Shown here one piece after another: positions 52,651-60,907 of a stretch of DNA of 64,000 nt. The position numbers and the translations under genes were made by a program. The notes under the pieces are model-generated. The model searched no databases. It was not told where the DNA came from and saw nothing but the letters and a program-made list of their open reading frames with translations. The first letter of the stretch is position 1, and each line of letters begins with the position of its first letter. Source of the stretch: Streptomyces capillispiralis (GTDB taxonomy: Bacteria; Actinomycetota; Actinomycetes; Streptomycetales; Streptomycetaceae); contig NZ_VIWV01000001.1 of assembly GCF_007829875.1 (NCBI RefSeq), forward strand, positions 6,046,501-6,110,500, read 5' to 3'.

Positions 52651-52737
52651 GGCCCGGAAAAAGACGGTGCGCGAGCGATGAGTTCCGCACGGCCCGGAAG
52701 TCACCTCCTGCAACGGGACCGTCGTACAGGAGGATCC

Positions 52738-53427
52738 ATGTCGCTTCCGGAGATCGTCTCCCGCGCCGAGTGGCGCGCGGCGCGGGAGGAACTGCTGGTC
52801 AAGGAGAAGGTCGTCACCCGCGCCCGGGACGCACTGGCCGCGGAGCGGCGCGGGCTGCCCATGGTCCGGATCGACCGGGAGTACGTGTTCGAGGGCGGCG
52901 ACGGCAAGGCCACGCTGCTCGATCTGTTCGAGGGACGGCAGCAGCTAGTCGTCCACCACTTCATGTTCGCCCCCGAGTGGGACGCCGGGTGCCGCGGCTG
53001 CTCCGCGTTCCTGGACCAGATCGGGCATCTCGCCCACCTCAAGGCGCGGGGCACCACGTTCGCGGCCGTCTCCCGGGCGCCGTACACCAGGATCCTGCCG
53101 TTCAAGGCGCGGATGGGCTGGACGGTGCCCTGGTACTCCGCGCCCTCCGGCGACTTCAACGTGGACTTCGAGGTGACCCTCGAACAGGACGGGGAGCTCG
53201 TCGAGCGGCCCGGCCTCAGCTGCTTCCTGCGCGACGGCGACCAGGTCTTCCACACCTACTCGACGTATGAACGCGGTCTGGACGGGCTCGGCTCGACCAC
53301 CGGCCTGCTGGACCTCACCGCGCTCGGCCGGCAGGAGGAGTGGGAGGAACCCGAGGGGCGCGCGTCGGCTCTCGGGACGCCTGCGGGAAGTGAGCCCGTC
53401 CGCTATCACGACGAGTACGACGACTGA
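52738..53427 (+). CDS. DUF899 thioredoxin-like protein
   Basis: A 229-residue protein of the DUF899 family. VSRAEWRAAREELLVKEKVVTRARDALAAERRGLPMV opens the family, FMFAPEWDAGCRGCSAFLDQ contains a CxxC pair, and VDFEVTLEQDG and DQVFHTYSTYERG are conserved further on. The fold is related to peroxiredoxins, but the role is unknown. AGGAGG lies 5 bases before the ATG. Confidence 0.9.
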   Translation: MSLPEIVSRAEWRAAREELLVKEKVVTRARDALAAERRGLPMVRIDREYVFEGGDGKATLLDLFEGRQQLVVHHFMFAPEWDAGCRGCSAFLDQIGHLAHLKARGTTFAAVSRAPYTRILPFKARMGWTVPWYSAPSGDFNVDFEVTLEQDGELVERPGLSCFLRDGDQVFHTYSTYERGLDGLGSTTGLLDLTALGRQEEWEEPEGRASALGTPAGSEPVRYHDEYDD

Positions 53428-53583
53428 TACGGAAGGTGACGGATTACTCCGAAAAGCTGAGAGCCCGCTCACACTTGGCGGTGAACGGGTGTCAACTACG
53501 TCTCAGTACCGTCACCGGGCGAGGTGTTCACCCCATGGTTGGCGTTTAACTCTACGAGTACGACGCGGCATGGAGGTGGCAGG

Positions 53584-53766
53584 GTGAACGGGCGAACGGT
53601 GCTCGAACGCTTTCCCGCGGGTGGACCGCGCGGGTCCTGGCCCGCGGAGGAGTTCGCGCACGCGCGGCGCCTGGAGGGCCTGCCCGCCGAGGTCGTCATG
53701 GACCTCGCCACCGACATGTTCCTGGTGATCGTGCGCGGCGACGGCGCCGGTGACGCGACGGCGTGA
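53584..53766 (+). CDS. Small hypothetical protein
   Basis: A 60-residue protein starting at GTG 53584, with GGAGG 10 bases upstream. It reads NGRTVLERFPAGGPRGSWPAEEFAHARRL and ends with VVMDLATDMFLVIV and a short Gly/Asp tail. GC3 bias is normal. No domain was recognised. It lies upstream of the WhiJ-like cluster and converges on the gene at 53800; a link to the cluster is only by position. Confidence 0.65.
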   Translation: MNGRTVLERFPAGGPRGSWPAEEFAHARRLEGLPAEVVMDLATDMFLVIVRGDGAGDATA

Positions 53767-53799
53767 GCGGACGCCGGCGCGGAGGGAGTCCGGTGCCGG

Positions 53800-54240
53800 T
53801 TACGCGGTGACCGGGCGGGACCAGGCGGGGGTCGTCCCCGTCAGCCGGCACAGGGCGAGATACAGCGGTATCGGCGGCGTGTAGGGGAGCGTGCCGTCGG
53901 GACGGTGTATCAGCGGCGGCAGGTCCGGGGCGTCGGCGTCGGCGAGGACCGCGCCGGCGGCGTAGCGCGCGGGGGACGGCCACTCCAGGGCGTAGTCGGA
54001 GTCGGAGGGGACCAGCCACCACCAGTGCGCCTCGTCGGCGTAGACACAGCCCACGCGCGGCAGCCGGGGTATCACCAGCGGGCCGAAGCGGGCGGGGACC
54101 GCCACCGCGTCGCAGCCCATGGGGGCCGTCATCCCGTCGGGTACGGGCAGTCGCCGGGGGGTGCCGGGGGCCTGTCGTCCGCGCCGGAGGCGGACCAGCG
54201 AGTCGAGGCTCAGCACACGGGCGCCGGAGGGACCCGTCAC
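53800..54240 (-). CDS. Hypothetical protein coupled to the ATPase gene
   Basis: A 146-residue protein that begins at GTG 54240, overlapping the stop of the ATPase gene in GTGA. It reads VLSLDSLVRLRRGRQAPG, then RFGPLVIPRLPRVGCVYADEAHWWWLVPSDSDYALEWPSPARYAAGA and TPPIPLYLALCRLTGTTPAW. The HWWWLVPSDSDYALEWP segment is typical of an uncharacterised Streptomyces family I associate with HATPase genes. It probably works with the ATPase. Confidence 0.8.
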   Translation of the reverse strand: MTGPSGARVLSLDSLVRLRRGRQAPGTPRRLPVPDGMTAPMGCDAVAVPARFGPLVIPRLPRVGCVYADEAHWWWLVPSDSDYALEWPSPARYAAGAVLADADAPDLPPLIHRPDGTLPYTPPIPLYLALCRLTGTTPAWSRPVTA

Positions 54241-54977
54241 GCCCGTCCTCCGTCGCGGTGGGCGCGCTGAGCCGGGGGCCTGGCCCGGTTCCCGGCCGGC
54301 CGGTGCAGCCGGCCGTCCTCGTCCGCGTCGTCGCCCTCGTCCGAGCCGCCGGGCGGCGCGGGCTTCGGGCGCGCGCCCCAGCCCAGGTCGCCGCGGGGGG
54401 CGGTGGGGCCGGTGGGGTCGTGCGGGGTGTCCGCGGGCCGGGCGGGGGCGTGCGCGGGGTCGCGCGGGGTGTCCGTGGGGGCGTGGGGGGCGTCCGCCGT
54501 GCGGGGCAGGTCGGCCCAGACCAGCAGTCCGGGGCCGTTCTCGTGGGCGCCCCACGAGTGGCACAGGGCGTCGACGAGGAGCAGTCCCCTCCCGTGCTCC
54601 TCCTCCGGCCGCTGCCGGGTGTTCGCCCGCGGCCGGTCCGGGGCGCAGCCCTCGTCGCGCACGGCTATGCGCACCAGCTCGCCGCTGTCGTGCAGCTCGC
54701 AGACTATGTGGCTGCTCGCCGTGTGCACGATGGCGTTGGTGACCAGCTCGGAGACGACCAGGGCCGCGGTGTCGCAGGTGTCCTCGCACACCGACCAGCC
54801 GGTCAGCCGCGCCCTCGTCAGGCGTCTGGCCTGAGCCGGGGAACCCGGATGGGCGGCCAGTTCGAAACGGAACCGGCGTTCGGTGGCGGCCCCCGAAGGG
54901 ACGGCTCCCGAGGCGGCACCGAGGCCGATGGAACCAGCGGCGGCGGCGTCTGTTCCTAAGGGCGCGGACGGAATCAC
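54237..54977 (-). CDS. Histidine kinase-like ATPase (anti-sigma factor type)
   Basis: A 246-residue protein with a single GHKL ATPase domain at about residues 35-145. The N box is VVSELVTNAIVHTASS, the G1 box VRDEGCAP and the G2 box HGRGLLLVDALCHSWG. The C-terminal 100 residues are Pro/Asp/Arg-rich and disordered. Proteins of this kind bind sigma factors or anti-anti-sigma factors. A consensus -35/-10 pair places transcription start about at GTG 54977, so a leaderless start is chosen; GTG 54986 and TTG 55013 are also in frame. It is divergent from the WhiJ-like gene. Confidence 0.85.
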   Translation of the reverse strand: MIPSAPLGTDAAAAGSIGLGAASGAVPSGAATERRFRFELAAHPGSPAQARRLTRARLTGWSVCEDTCDTAALVVSELVTNAIVHTASSHIVCELHDSGELVRIAVRDEGCAPDRPRANTRQRPEEEHGRGLLLVDALCHSWGAHENGPGLLVWADLPRTADAPHAPTDTPRDPAHAPARPADTPHDPTGPTAPRGDLGWGARPKPAPPGGSDEGDDADEDGRLHRPAGNRARPPAQRAHRDGGRA

Positions 54978-54984
54978 GCTTGCC

Positions 54985-55013
54985 ACTATCGCCCCGCCGT
55001 GAACACTTGGCAA
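54985..55013 (-). promoter_or_regulatory. Promoter of the ATPase gene
   Basis: On the minus strand TTGCCA (55013-55008) and GATAGT (54990-54985) are separated by exactly 17 bases. The -10 box ends 7 bases before the GTG at 54977. The -35 box lies inside the palindrome at 55003-55017. Confidence 0.62.
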
Positions 55014-55038
55014 GTGTCACTCTGAAAAATGCAGAGTG
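55003..55038. promoter_or_regulatory. Two abutting palindromes between divergent regulatory genes
   Basis: ACACTTG-G-CAAGTGT (55003-55017, perfect 7-base arms) is followed without a gap by CACTCTG-AAAAATG-CAGAGTG (55018-55038, perfect 7-base arms). The first covers the -35 box of the ATPase gene. They are good operator candidates for the HTH protein encoded at 55221. Confidence 0.65.
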
Positions 55039-55126
55039 CGGTATGACGGTCTGTACGGCCGTGGCACACTGCTCGCAACAGCACTTCGCGCGGCGCCAGT
55101 TGGGATCGCCGAAGATCCGTTCGAAT

Positions 55127-55146
55127 GGACATTCGAGAGAATGTTC
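55127..55146. promoter_or_regulatory. Third inverted repeat upstream of the HTH gene
   Basis: GGACATTC-GAGA-GAATGTTC has 7 of 8 pairs. Four TTCGA/TCGA units occur in the surrounding 90 bases. It lies 75 bases before the HTH gene's start. Confidence 0.4.
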
Positions 55147-55220
55147 GACCGGATGGGCCCTCGGACGGATCTCCGCATGGCGCCGCCGGGCTGTCAGGAA
55201 TTGTTCGAGGGAGGTGGAGC

Positions 55221-56081
55221 GTGAGCGAACCCCGGTCCGCGCCGACGGTCGGACAGGTCGTCCTCGGCAGGCGCCTGCTGGACCTGCGGGAGCGTGCGGG
55301 ACTCAAACGCGAGGAGGCCGCCCGCATCCTCCGCGTCGCGCCCGCCACCGTCCGCCGCATGGAGATGGCCGAGGTCGCGCTCAAGATCCCGTACCTCCAG
55401 CTCCTGCTGAAGGCGTACGGCGTCTCCGACGACGAGGCCGACGCCTTCGTGCAGCTCGCCGAGGACGCCAATCGCCCCGGCTGGTGGCAGCGCTTCCACG
55501 ACATCCTGCCCGGCTGGTTCTCGATGTACGTCAGCCTGGAGGGCGCGGCCTCCCTCATCCGCAGCTACGAACCCCACTTCGTCCCGGGACTGCTCCAGAC
55601 CGAGGACTACGCGCGCGGCGTGCTGCGCTCCGGTGCCGTCGGGCAGACCCAGCCCGAGGACATCGCGCGCCATGTCGACCTCCGCATGCAGCGGCAGGAA
55701 CTGCTGACCCGCGAGGACGCGCCCCGGCTGTGGGTCGTGATGGACGAGACCGCGCTCCGCCGCCCGGTCGGCGGTCCGGAGGTGATGCGTGCCCAGATCG
55801 ACAAGCTGCTCGAGGCCACGAAGCTGCCCCATGTGACGCTGCAGGTCGCGACGTTCGCCGGCGGGCCGCACCCCGGCACGTACGGGCCGTTCGTGCTGTT
55901 CCGATTTGCCATGCCCGAACTGCCGGACATGGTCTACAGCGAGTACCTGACCGGCGCCGTCTACCTGGACGCGCGCACCGAGGTGGCGACCCACCTCGAG
56001 GTCATGGACCGCATGGCGGCGCAGGCCGCCACGGCACATCGCACGAAGGAGATCCTCCGGGATCTCCGCAAGGAGCTGTGA
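55221..56081 (+). CDS. WhiJ-like helix-turn-helix regulator (XRE + DUF5753)
   Basis: A 286-residue protein. The XRE-type HTH is at about residues 12-65 (VVLGRRLLDLRERAGLKREEAARILRVAPATVRRMEMAEV). The DUF5753 domain covers about 100-275 with SYEPHFVPGLLQTEDYARGVL, RQELLTREDAPRLWVVMDETALRRPVGG and VTLQVATFAGGPHPGTYGPFVLFRF. WhiJ and its relatives control development and antibiotic production in Streptomyces. A GGAGGTGGAG site precedes GTG 55221. The next gene follows directly, so the two are coupled. Confidence 0.92.
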   Translation: MSEPRSAPTVGQVVLGRRLLDLRERAGLKREEAARILRVAPATVRRMEMAEVALKIPYLQLLLKAYGVSDDEADAFVQLAEDANRPGWWQRFHDILPGWFSMYVSLEGAASLIRSYEPHFVPGLLQTEDYARGVLRSGAVGQTQPEDIARHVDLRMQRQELLTREDAPRLWVVMDETALRRPVGGPEVMRAQIDKLLEATKLPHVTLQVATFAGGPHPGTYGPFVLFRFAMPELPDMVYSEYLTGAVYLDARTEVATHLEVMDRMAAQAATAHRTKEILRDLRKEL

Positions 56082-56366
56082 ATGGAACTCATGAAGCCCC
56101 TGAAATCCCTGCCCCAGCAGCGGGTCCGTACCGGGCGGATCTACAACGGGATGCCTGCGCGGGAGCTGGGCAGCGAGGGCTGGCACAAGCCGTGGAGCGG
56201 CGGCAACGGGGGGAACTGCCTGGAGGCGATGAAGCTCGACGACGGCCGGATCGCCGTACGCCAGTCCACCGATCCGGACGGACCGGCACTCATCTACACC
56301 TCCGCCGAGATGACGGCCTTCATTGAGGGAGCGAAGGCGGGAGAGGCGGATTTCCTGCTGTCCTGA
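56082..56366 (+). CDS. DUF397 protein, partner of the WhiJ-like regulator
   Basis: A 94-residue protein whose core GWHKPWSGGNGGNCLEA, RIAVRQSTDPDGPALIYTSAEMTAFIEG is the DUF397 pattern. The ATG follows the HTH stop codon with no gap, and AGGAG lies 6 bases before it. DUF397 proteins are regularly found next to WhiJ-type regulators and are thought to modulate them. The first 30 residues (MELMKPLKSLPQQRV...) are longer than the usual form. Confidence 0.9.
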   Translation: MELMKPLKSLPQQRVRTGRIYNGMPARELGSEGWHKPWSGGNGGNCLEAMKLDDGRIAVRQSTDPDGPALIYTSAEMTAFIEGAKAGEADFLLS

Positions 56367-56463
56367 GGCCCATTGTTCGCCCTACCTTTTGTTTCACTCT
56401 TCCGCTCTTCTCATGTGGCACTGACTTGATCACTAACTTTTGCAGAGACTTATGGAGTCCGTC

Positions 56464-57267
56464 ATGACCGGGCAGCACCCCGTGGAGATCGACACGAGCA
56501 GGCCGCACCCCGCGCGGATGTACGACTGGTACCTCGGAGGCAAGGACAACTACCCGGTCGACGAGGCCATGGGCCGGCAGATGCTGGCCCTCGACCCGAG
56601 GGTCCCGGTGATGGCGCGCGTGAACCGCGCGTTCATGCAGCGGGCCACGCGCTGGCTGGCCGGCCAGGGCGTCCGCCAGTTCCTCGACGTCGGCACCGGC
56701 ATCCCCACCGAGCCCAACCTGCACCAGGTGGCCCAGGAGATCGCGCCGGACGCCCGCGTCGTGTACTGCGACAACGACCCCATCGTGCTGGCCCACGCGG
56801 CGGCCCTGCTGCGCGGCACGGACGAGGGGGTGACCGAATACCTCCAGGCCGACGTGCGGGAACCGGACGCCATCCTGGAGGGCGCGCGGAAGGTCCTCGA
56901 CTTCACCCGGCCGGTCGCGCTGTCGCTCATCGCGCTGCTGCACTTCGTCTCCGACGAGGACGGGGCGCACGAGCTGGTCGGGCGGCTGCTGGACGCACTG
57001 CCCTCCGGCAGCCATCTGGTCGTCACCCACGCGACGGCCGACTTCACGCCCGAGGAGTCGAAGGCGGCCACCGAGAAGCTCAAGGCCGCCGGCGTCACGC
57101 TGGCGCTGCGCTCCCGGGAGGAGTTCACCCGCTTCTTCGACGGCCTCGACCTGGTCGACCCCGGCGTCCAGGTGCCCCACCTGTGGCACCCGGAGCTGGG
57201 GGAGCCGGTCCCGGGGCAGGACGACGGGGTGATCCCGGGCTACGGGGCGGTGGCCCGCAAGCCGTGA
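56464..57267 (+). CDS. SAM-dependent methyltransferase of PF04672 (DUF574)
   Basis: A 267-residue protein, normal length for the family. It opens VEIDTSRPHPARMYDWYLGGKDNY, motif I is FLDVGTGIPTEPNLHQVAQ, followed by VVYCDNDPIVLAHA and RPVALSLIALLHFVSDEDGAHELVGRLL. The family is abundant in Streptomyces with unknown substrates and is frequently near DUF397/WhiJ genes. The ATG at 56464 is preferred because GGAG lies 6 bases upstream; ATG 56452 is also in frame. The AT-rich 56385-56450 region probably holds its promoter. Confidence 0.9.
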   Translation: MTGQHPVEIDTSRPHPARMYDWYLGGKDNYPVDEAMGRQMLALDPRVPVMARVNRAFMQRATRWLAGQGVRQFLDVGTGIPTEPNLHQVAQEIAPDARVVYCDNDPIVLAHAAALLRGTDEGVTEYLQADVREPDAILEGARKVLDFTRPVALSLIALLHFVSDEDGAHELVGRLLDALPSGSHLVVTHATADFTPEESKAATEKLKAAGVTLALRSREEFTRFFDGLDLVDPGVQVPHLWHPELGEPVPGQDDGVIPGYGAVARKP

Positions 57268-57335
57268 ACCCGGCGGAGTGGTGGGGCCCGCTCGACGTCC
57301 TCGTCCGGGTCCTTCGTTCCGGCACCACTCCGCCC

Positions 57336-57370
57336 CGGCGGCCCGCCGTGTCCCGCACGGCGGGCCGCCG
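57336..57370. terminator. Terminator between the methyltransferase and gltD-like genes
   Basis: A perfect 15-bp stem (CGGCGGCCCGCCGTG with its complement) around TCCCG. A second, long-range 12-base inverted repeat (57272-57283 and 57323-57334) lies just before it. The 57268-57565 gap holds nothing else recognised. Confidence 0.8.
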
Positions 57371-57565
57371 TCGTGTGCGGGCGCGGCGCCGTCCGTGAGC
57401 GCCGGGGCCGCGCATCCCGGCCACGGGTGACCGGCACCGCCGGGCTTCGCGTCCCGGCCCTGGCACGACCCCTTCGAGGTGGTCGTCGTCGGCCCGAGAC
57501 AGCACGGCCGGGCCCCGCCCGTCCGGTGAGCGACGCCCCAGCACGTCACCGCCGTACGGGGACGG

Positions 57566-59056
57566 TCAGGCCGTCATCGGCCGGTCGTACGGGCTGATCG
57601 GGGCGGGGAGCAGCGTGGTGCCGCCGGTCAGATGGCGGTCGACCGCCGCCGCCACCGCACGGCCCTCCGCGATGGCCCACACGATCAGTGACTGCCCGCG
57701 CGCGGCGTCCCCGGCCGCGAAGACGCCCGGCACGTTGGTGGCGAAGTCCGCGTCCCGCGCGATCGTGCCGCGGGGCTCCAGCTCCAGGCCCAGCTGATCG
57801 ATGAGCCCGTCTCCCCGGCCGGGCCCCGAGAAGCCGAGCGCGAGCAGCACGAGATCGGCGGGCAGCGTCCGCTCGGAACCGGGCACGGACCGGCGCCCGG
57901 CGTCCACCTCGACCAGGTGCAGTGAGCGCACCCGCCCGTCCGCGTCCCCGGTGAGGCGCAGCGTGGAGGCCGCGAACAGCCGCGCGTCCGCGTCCGCCGC
58001 CGGGGCGGTCCGCAGGTCGCGGGCCTCCTCGTGCGCGGCGGACAGCCGGTACAGCTTGGGGTACGTCGGCCAGGGTTCCGCGTCCTCGTCGCGCTCGTCG
58101 TCCGGCCGGCCGTAGATGTCGAGCTGGGTGACCGACGCCGCCCCCTCGCGCACGGCCGTGCCCAGGCAGTCGGCGCCCGTGTCACCGCCCCCGACGATGA
58201 CGACGTGCCGGCCCGCCGCGGACAGCGGCGACGACTCCAGATCCCCCTCGCGCACCCGGTTGGCCAGCGGCAGGTACTCCATCGCCTGGTGGACACCGGC
58301 GAGCTCCCTGCCCGGAACGGCCAGTTCGCGCCACGCCGTCGCCCCCGTGGCGATCACCACCGCGTCGTAACGGGCCCTCAGCTCCGCCGCCTCCACGTCG
58401 CGCCCGACCGTCGTGGACGTACGGAACCTCGTCCCCTCCGCCCGCATCTGCGCCACACGCCGGTCCAGATGGTGCTTCTCCATCTTGAACTCGGGGATGC
58501 CGTACCGCATCAGCCCGCCGATCCGGTCGTCCCGCTCGTACACGGCGACCGTGTGACCGGCCCGGGTCAGCTGCTGAGCCGCGGCCAGCCCGGTGGGACC
58601 CGAGCCGATGACCGCGACCGTCCGGCCGGAGAGCCGGTCCGGCGGGGCCGGCGGCGCGAGGCCCTCCTCCCAGGCACGGTCGGCGATCGCACACTCGACG
58701 TTCTTGATGGTGACCGCCGGCTGATTGATGGCGAGCACACACCCCGCCTCGCAGGGCGCCGGGCACAACCGGCCGGTGAACTCGGGGAAGTTGTTGGTGG
58801 CGTGCAGCCGTTCCGCCGCCGCCCGCCAGTCCTCCCGGGACACCAGGTCGTTCCACTCGGGGATCAGATTGCCCAGCGGACAGGCGTCGTGGCAGAAGGG
58901 GACACCGCAGTCCATGCAACGGTCGGCCTGTCCGCTGACGAGGGGCAGCAGCGCCCCGGGGACGTAGACCTCGTTCCAGTCGCGGACCCGTTCCGCCACG
59001 GGCCTGCGCGGCCACTCCTGGCGGGGCGTGGTCAGGAAACCCTTGGGGTCGGCCAT
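57566..59056 (-). CDS. Orphan glutamate synthase small-subunit-like NADPH oxidoreductase
   Basis: A 496-residue protein of the GltD family. The N-terminal Fer4_20 domain has CMDCGVPFCHDACPLGNLIPEWN and LCPAPCEAGCVLAIN cysteines for two iron-sulfur clusters. FAD binding is VAVIGSGPTGLAAAQQLTRAGH and NADPH binding VVIVGGGDTGADCLGTAVREGA. The large glutamate synthase subunit (GltB) is not next to it, so this is probably an electron-transfer protein for another partner or a paralogue of the real GltD. AAGGAAG lies before the ATG at 59056. Confidence 0.9.
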   Translation of the reverse strand: MADPKGFLTTPRQEWPRRPVAERVRDWNEVYVPGALLPLVSGQADRCMDCGVPFCHDACPLGNLIPEWNDLVSREDWRAAAERLHATNNFPEFTGRLCPAPCEAGCVLAINQPAVTIKNVECAIADRAWEEGLAPPAPPDRLSGRTVAVIGSGPTGLAAAQQLTRAGHTVAVYERDDRIGGLMRYGIPEFKMEKHHLDRRVAQMRAEGTRFRTSTTVGRDVEAAELRARYDAVVIATGATAWRELAVPGRELAGVHQAMEYLPLANRVREGDLESSPLSAAGRHVVIVGGGDTGADCLGTAVREGAASVTQLDIYGRPDDERDEDAEPWPTYPKLYRLSAAHEEARDLRTAPAADADARLFAASTLRLTGDADGRVRSLHLVEVDAGRRSVPGSERTLPADLVLLALGFSGPGRGDGLIDQLGLELEPRGTIARDADFATNVPGVFAAGDAARGQSLIVWAIAEGRAVAAAVDRHLTGGTTLLPAPISPYDRPMTA

Positions 59057-59201
59057 GGCCGTCTTCCTTGCGTGCGCGGGGTGACAGGCCGTGCGTCGTC
59101 GGGCGGCACTCTTCCGGCCACGATACGTCCGCCCGGCCGCGCCCGCAGAGTGCCCGGACGGCGCTTCCCGCAAGCCGCCGGGCACGGGTGCGGCGGGTTC
59201 G

Positions 59202-59684
59202 TCAGGTGGTGAGGGCGAGCAGGTACGCCAGTGCCGCTCCGGCCGAGGCGAGCGCACGGACGTGGTTCCACATGGTCCACTCGCGCACATAGACGGGCCA
59301 GTACGCGGCCGCCTGCGGACTGCCCGGTTCCAGCCCGGCCAGCGCGTCGTTGCGCGGTATGTTCGCGACCGCGGTCAGCCCGAACGATCCGATCAGGTAC
59401 AGGACGCCACCCACCAGCAGTTCGACCGTCCCCTCCTCCGGCCACAGCACGAACGTCACCACCGTGATCACCGCGCACAGCACGGTCGAGCCGAGGAACA
59501 GCAGCATGAAGGCGGGACGCACCGCCGACACGTTGACCGCCTGCATCGCGGCCACGCCCTGCGCGGGCGGCAGGGCCGCGAGCCCTCTCATCACGAACGC
59601 CGAGAAGGCGTAGAAGGCCCCGGCCGTCAGCCCGGTCCCGAGCACGCCCAGCACCGTCAGCACGAAGTACGGCCCGTCGATCAT
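59202..59684 (-). CDS. DUF1772 membrane protein
   Basis: A 160-residue protein with four membrane helices: YFVLTVLGVLGTGLTAGAFYAFSAFVMRG, FMLLFLGSTVLCAVITVVTFVLW, TVELLVGGVLYLIGSFGLTAVANIPRNDAL and a C-terminal helix after YVREWTMWNHVRALAS. The NIPRNDAL and W..WNHVR motifs are typical of DUF1772, related to anthrone oxygenase-like proteins. GAGG lies close to the ATG at 59684. Role unknown. Confidence 0.85.
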   Translation of the reverse strand: MIDGPYFVLTVLGVLGTGLTAGAFYAFSAFVMRGLAALPPAQGVAAMQAVNVSAVRPAFMLLFLGSTVLCAVITVVTFVLWPEEGTVELLVGGVLYLIGSFGLTAVANIPRNDALAGLEPGSPQAAAYWPVYVREWTMWNHVRALASAGAALAYLLALTT

Positions 59685-59909
59685 GTCCTCACCCCCGTCC
59701 GGTGACCGAGATCCCTTCCCGGCCACCATCGTTACCGCTGTCACCACTGTCACCGCCGTCATCCCAGTGCACTCCACCCGGGCCCGCCGGGCCATGGCCG
59801 AGCGGCGCGGACCCATGCGCGAGCGTCCAGGGGACCTCCGCCCGGGCGACGCTTCGGGCGAGGGGCCGGACGAGGCTCCGGGTGGTACCCGGACGGAGCG
59901 CGATCCGCG

Positions 59910-60608
59910 TCACCCGGTGGAGCCCAGCCCGCCCTCGGACCAGCCCCGCAGTACGGTCTGCACCGCCGCCGCGATCCGCCGCCGCGCCTCGTCCCTCGGC
60001 ACCCCGCTCATCAGCAGCCGGTCGTACGGCGTGTCCAGATGCCGCACGGACGCCGTGAGCGCCGCGGTCACGGCCCCCTCGGACAGTGCCCGCCCCGCCG
60101 CGCTCCGGCCCACCCGCCCGCTGCCCCGGACCGAGGCGTGCGTGGCCACGGCCCGGGCGCGCTCGGCCGGGCAGCCGGGGAACAGCCGCCGTATCTCCGC
60201 CGCGAACGCCTCCGCGAACCGCGCGTCCTCGGCGGCCCGCCGCCGGGCGTCCCGGGACCGGCGCCGACGACGCGCCTCCGCGTCCGCCAGACAGCGCCGC
60301 TCCGCCCGGGCCAGCGCGTCCTCCTCCACCAGCACGCCCTGCCGCTCGTACCGGCCCCTGCGCCGGTTGAACCGCACGACCACCGCCGACAGCGTGCTCT
60401 CCTCCCGCGATCTGCGTGTGAGCGCCGTGTCGCCGCGCGGCAGGAGGACGAGGTGGCCCAGATCGGCGCAGTCGAGGCAGCGCGGCACTCCGTTCTCCAT
60501 GACCAGCAGGGGGAGCGGGCCACGACGGCAGCCCGCGCAGTGCCGACCTCTGAGCGGCTGGTGGACGACAATCCCGTTGGCCGGGAGCGGAGTTGTGCGG
60601 GGCGCCAT
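59910..60608 (-). CDS. DUF2293 domain protein
   Basis: A 232-residue protein. HCAGCRRGPLPLLVMENGVPRCLDCADLGHLVLLPRGD contains two CxxC pairs for a zinc ribbon, followed by RGRYERQGVLVEEDALARAERRC. The C-terminal half, RRLFPGCPAERARAVATHASVRGSGRVGRSAAGRALSEGAVTAALTASVRHLDTPYDRLL, is DUF2293. A nucleic-acid-related role is plausible from the zinc ribbon and basic central helix, but unproven. GGAAGGAA precedes the ATG at 60608. Confidence 0.87.
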   Translation of the reverse strand: MAPRTTPLPANGIVVHQPLRGRHCAGCRRGPLPLLVMENGVPRCLDCADLGHLVLLPRGDTALTRRSREESTLSAVVVRFNRRRGRYERQGVLVEEDALARAERRCLADAEARRRRRSRDARRRAAEDARFAEAFAAEIRRLFPGCPAERARAVATHASVRGSGRVGRSAAGRALSEGAVTAALTASVRHLDTPYDRLLMSGVPRDEARRRIAAAVQTVLRGWSEGGLGSTG

Positions 60609-60684
60609 GCCTGGTTCCTTCCCCCCGACGGGACCCGAGCCACGCACCGCCCGCCGAACCGTCCGCCGACTGTCGAATCGCCCG

Positions 60685-60761
60685 CCGGATCGCTCGCCGT
60701 CGGCCGGATCGCTCGCCGGATCGCCTGCCGCCGGCCGGATCGCTCGCCGGATCGCCCGCCG
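60685..60761. repeat. Five-copy array with alternating 19/12-base spacing
   Basis: CCGGATCGCTCGCCG occurs exactly at 60685, 60704 and 60735. Variants CCGGATCGCCTGCCG and CCGGATCGCCCGCCG start at 60716 and 60747. Start-to-start distances are 19, 12, 19, 12, a 31-base higher-order repeat. It lies between the DUF2293 and uridine kinase genes; the surrounding 60609-60907 gap has no gene. Confidence 0.88.
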
Positions 60762-60907
60762 ACCACCGGACCGCGTTCGGTCATGTGCCGGCCGTCGGGC
60801 CGGTCCGCATCGTCCGGACATGTGACCCGAGTGGCTGGACCGTTTCTGATCCGTTCCTGATCAACTGACCCGAGCGCCCCGACCGGCCGCTGGCGCATCA
60901 TGGCCGT

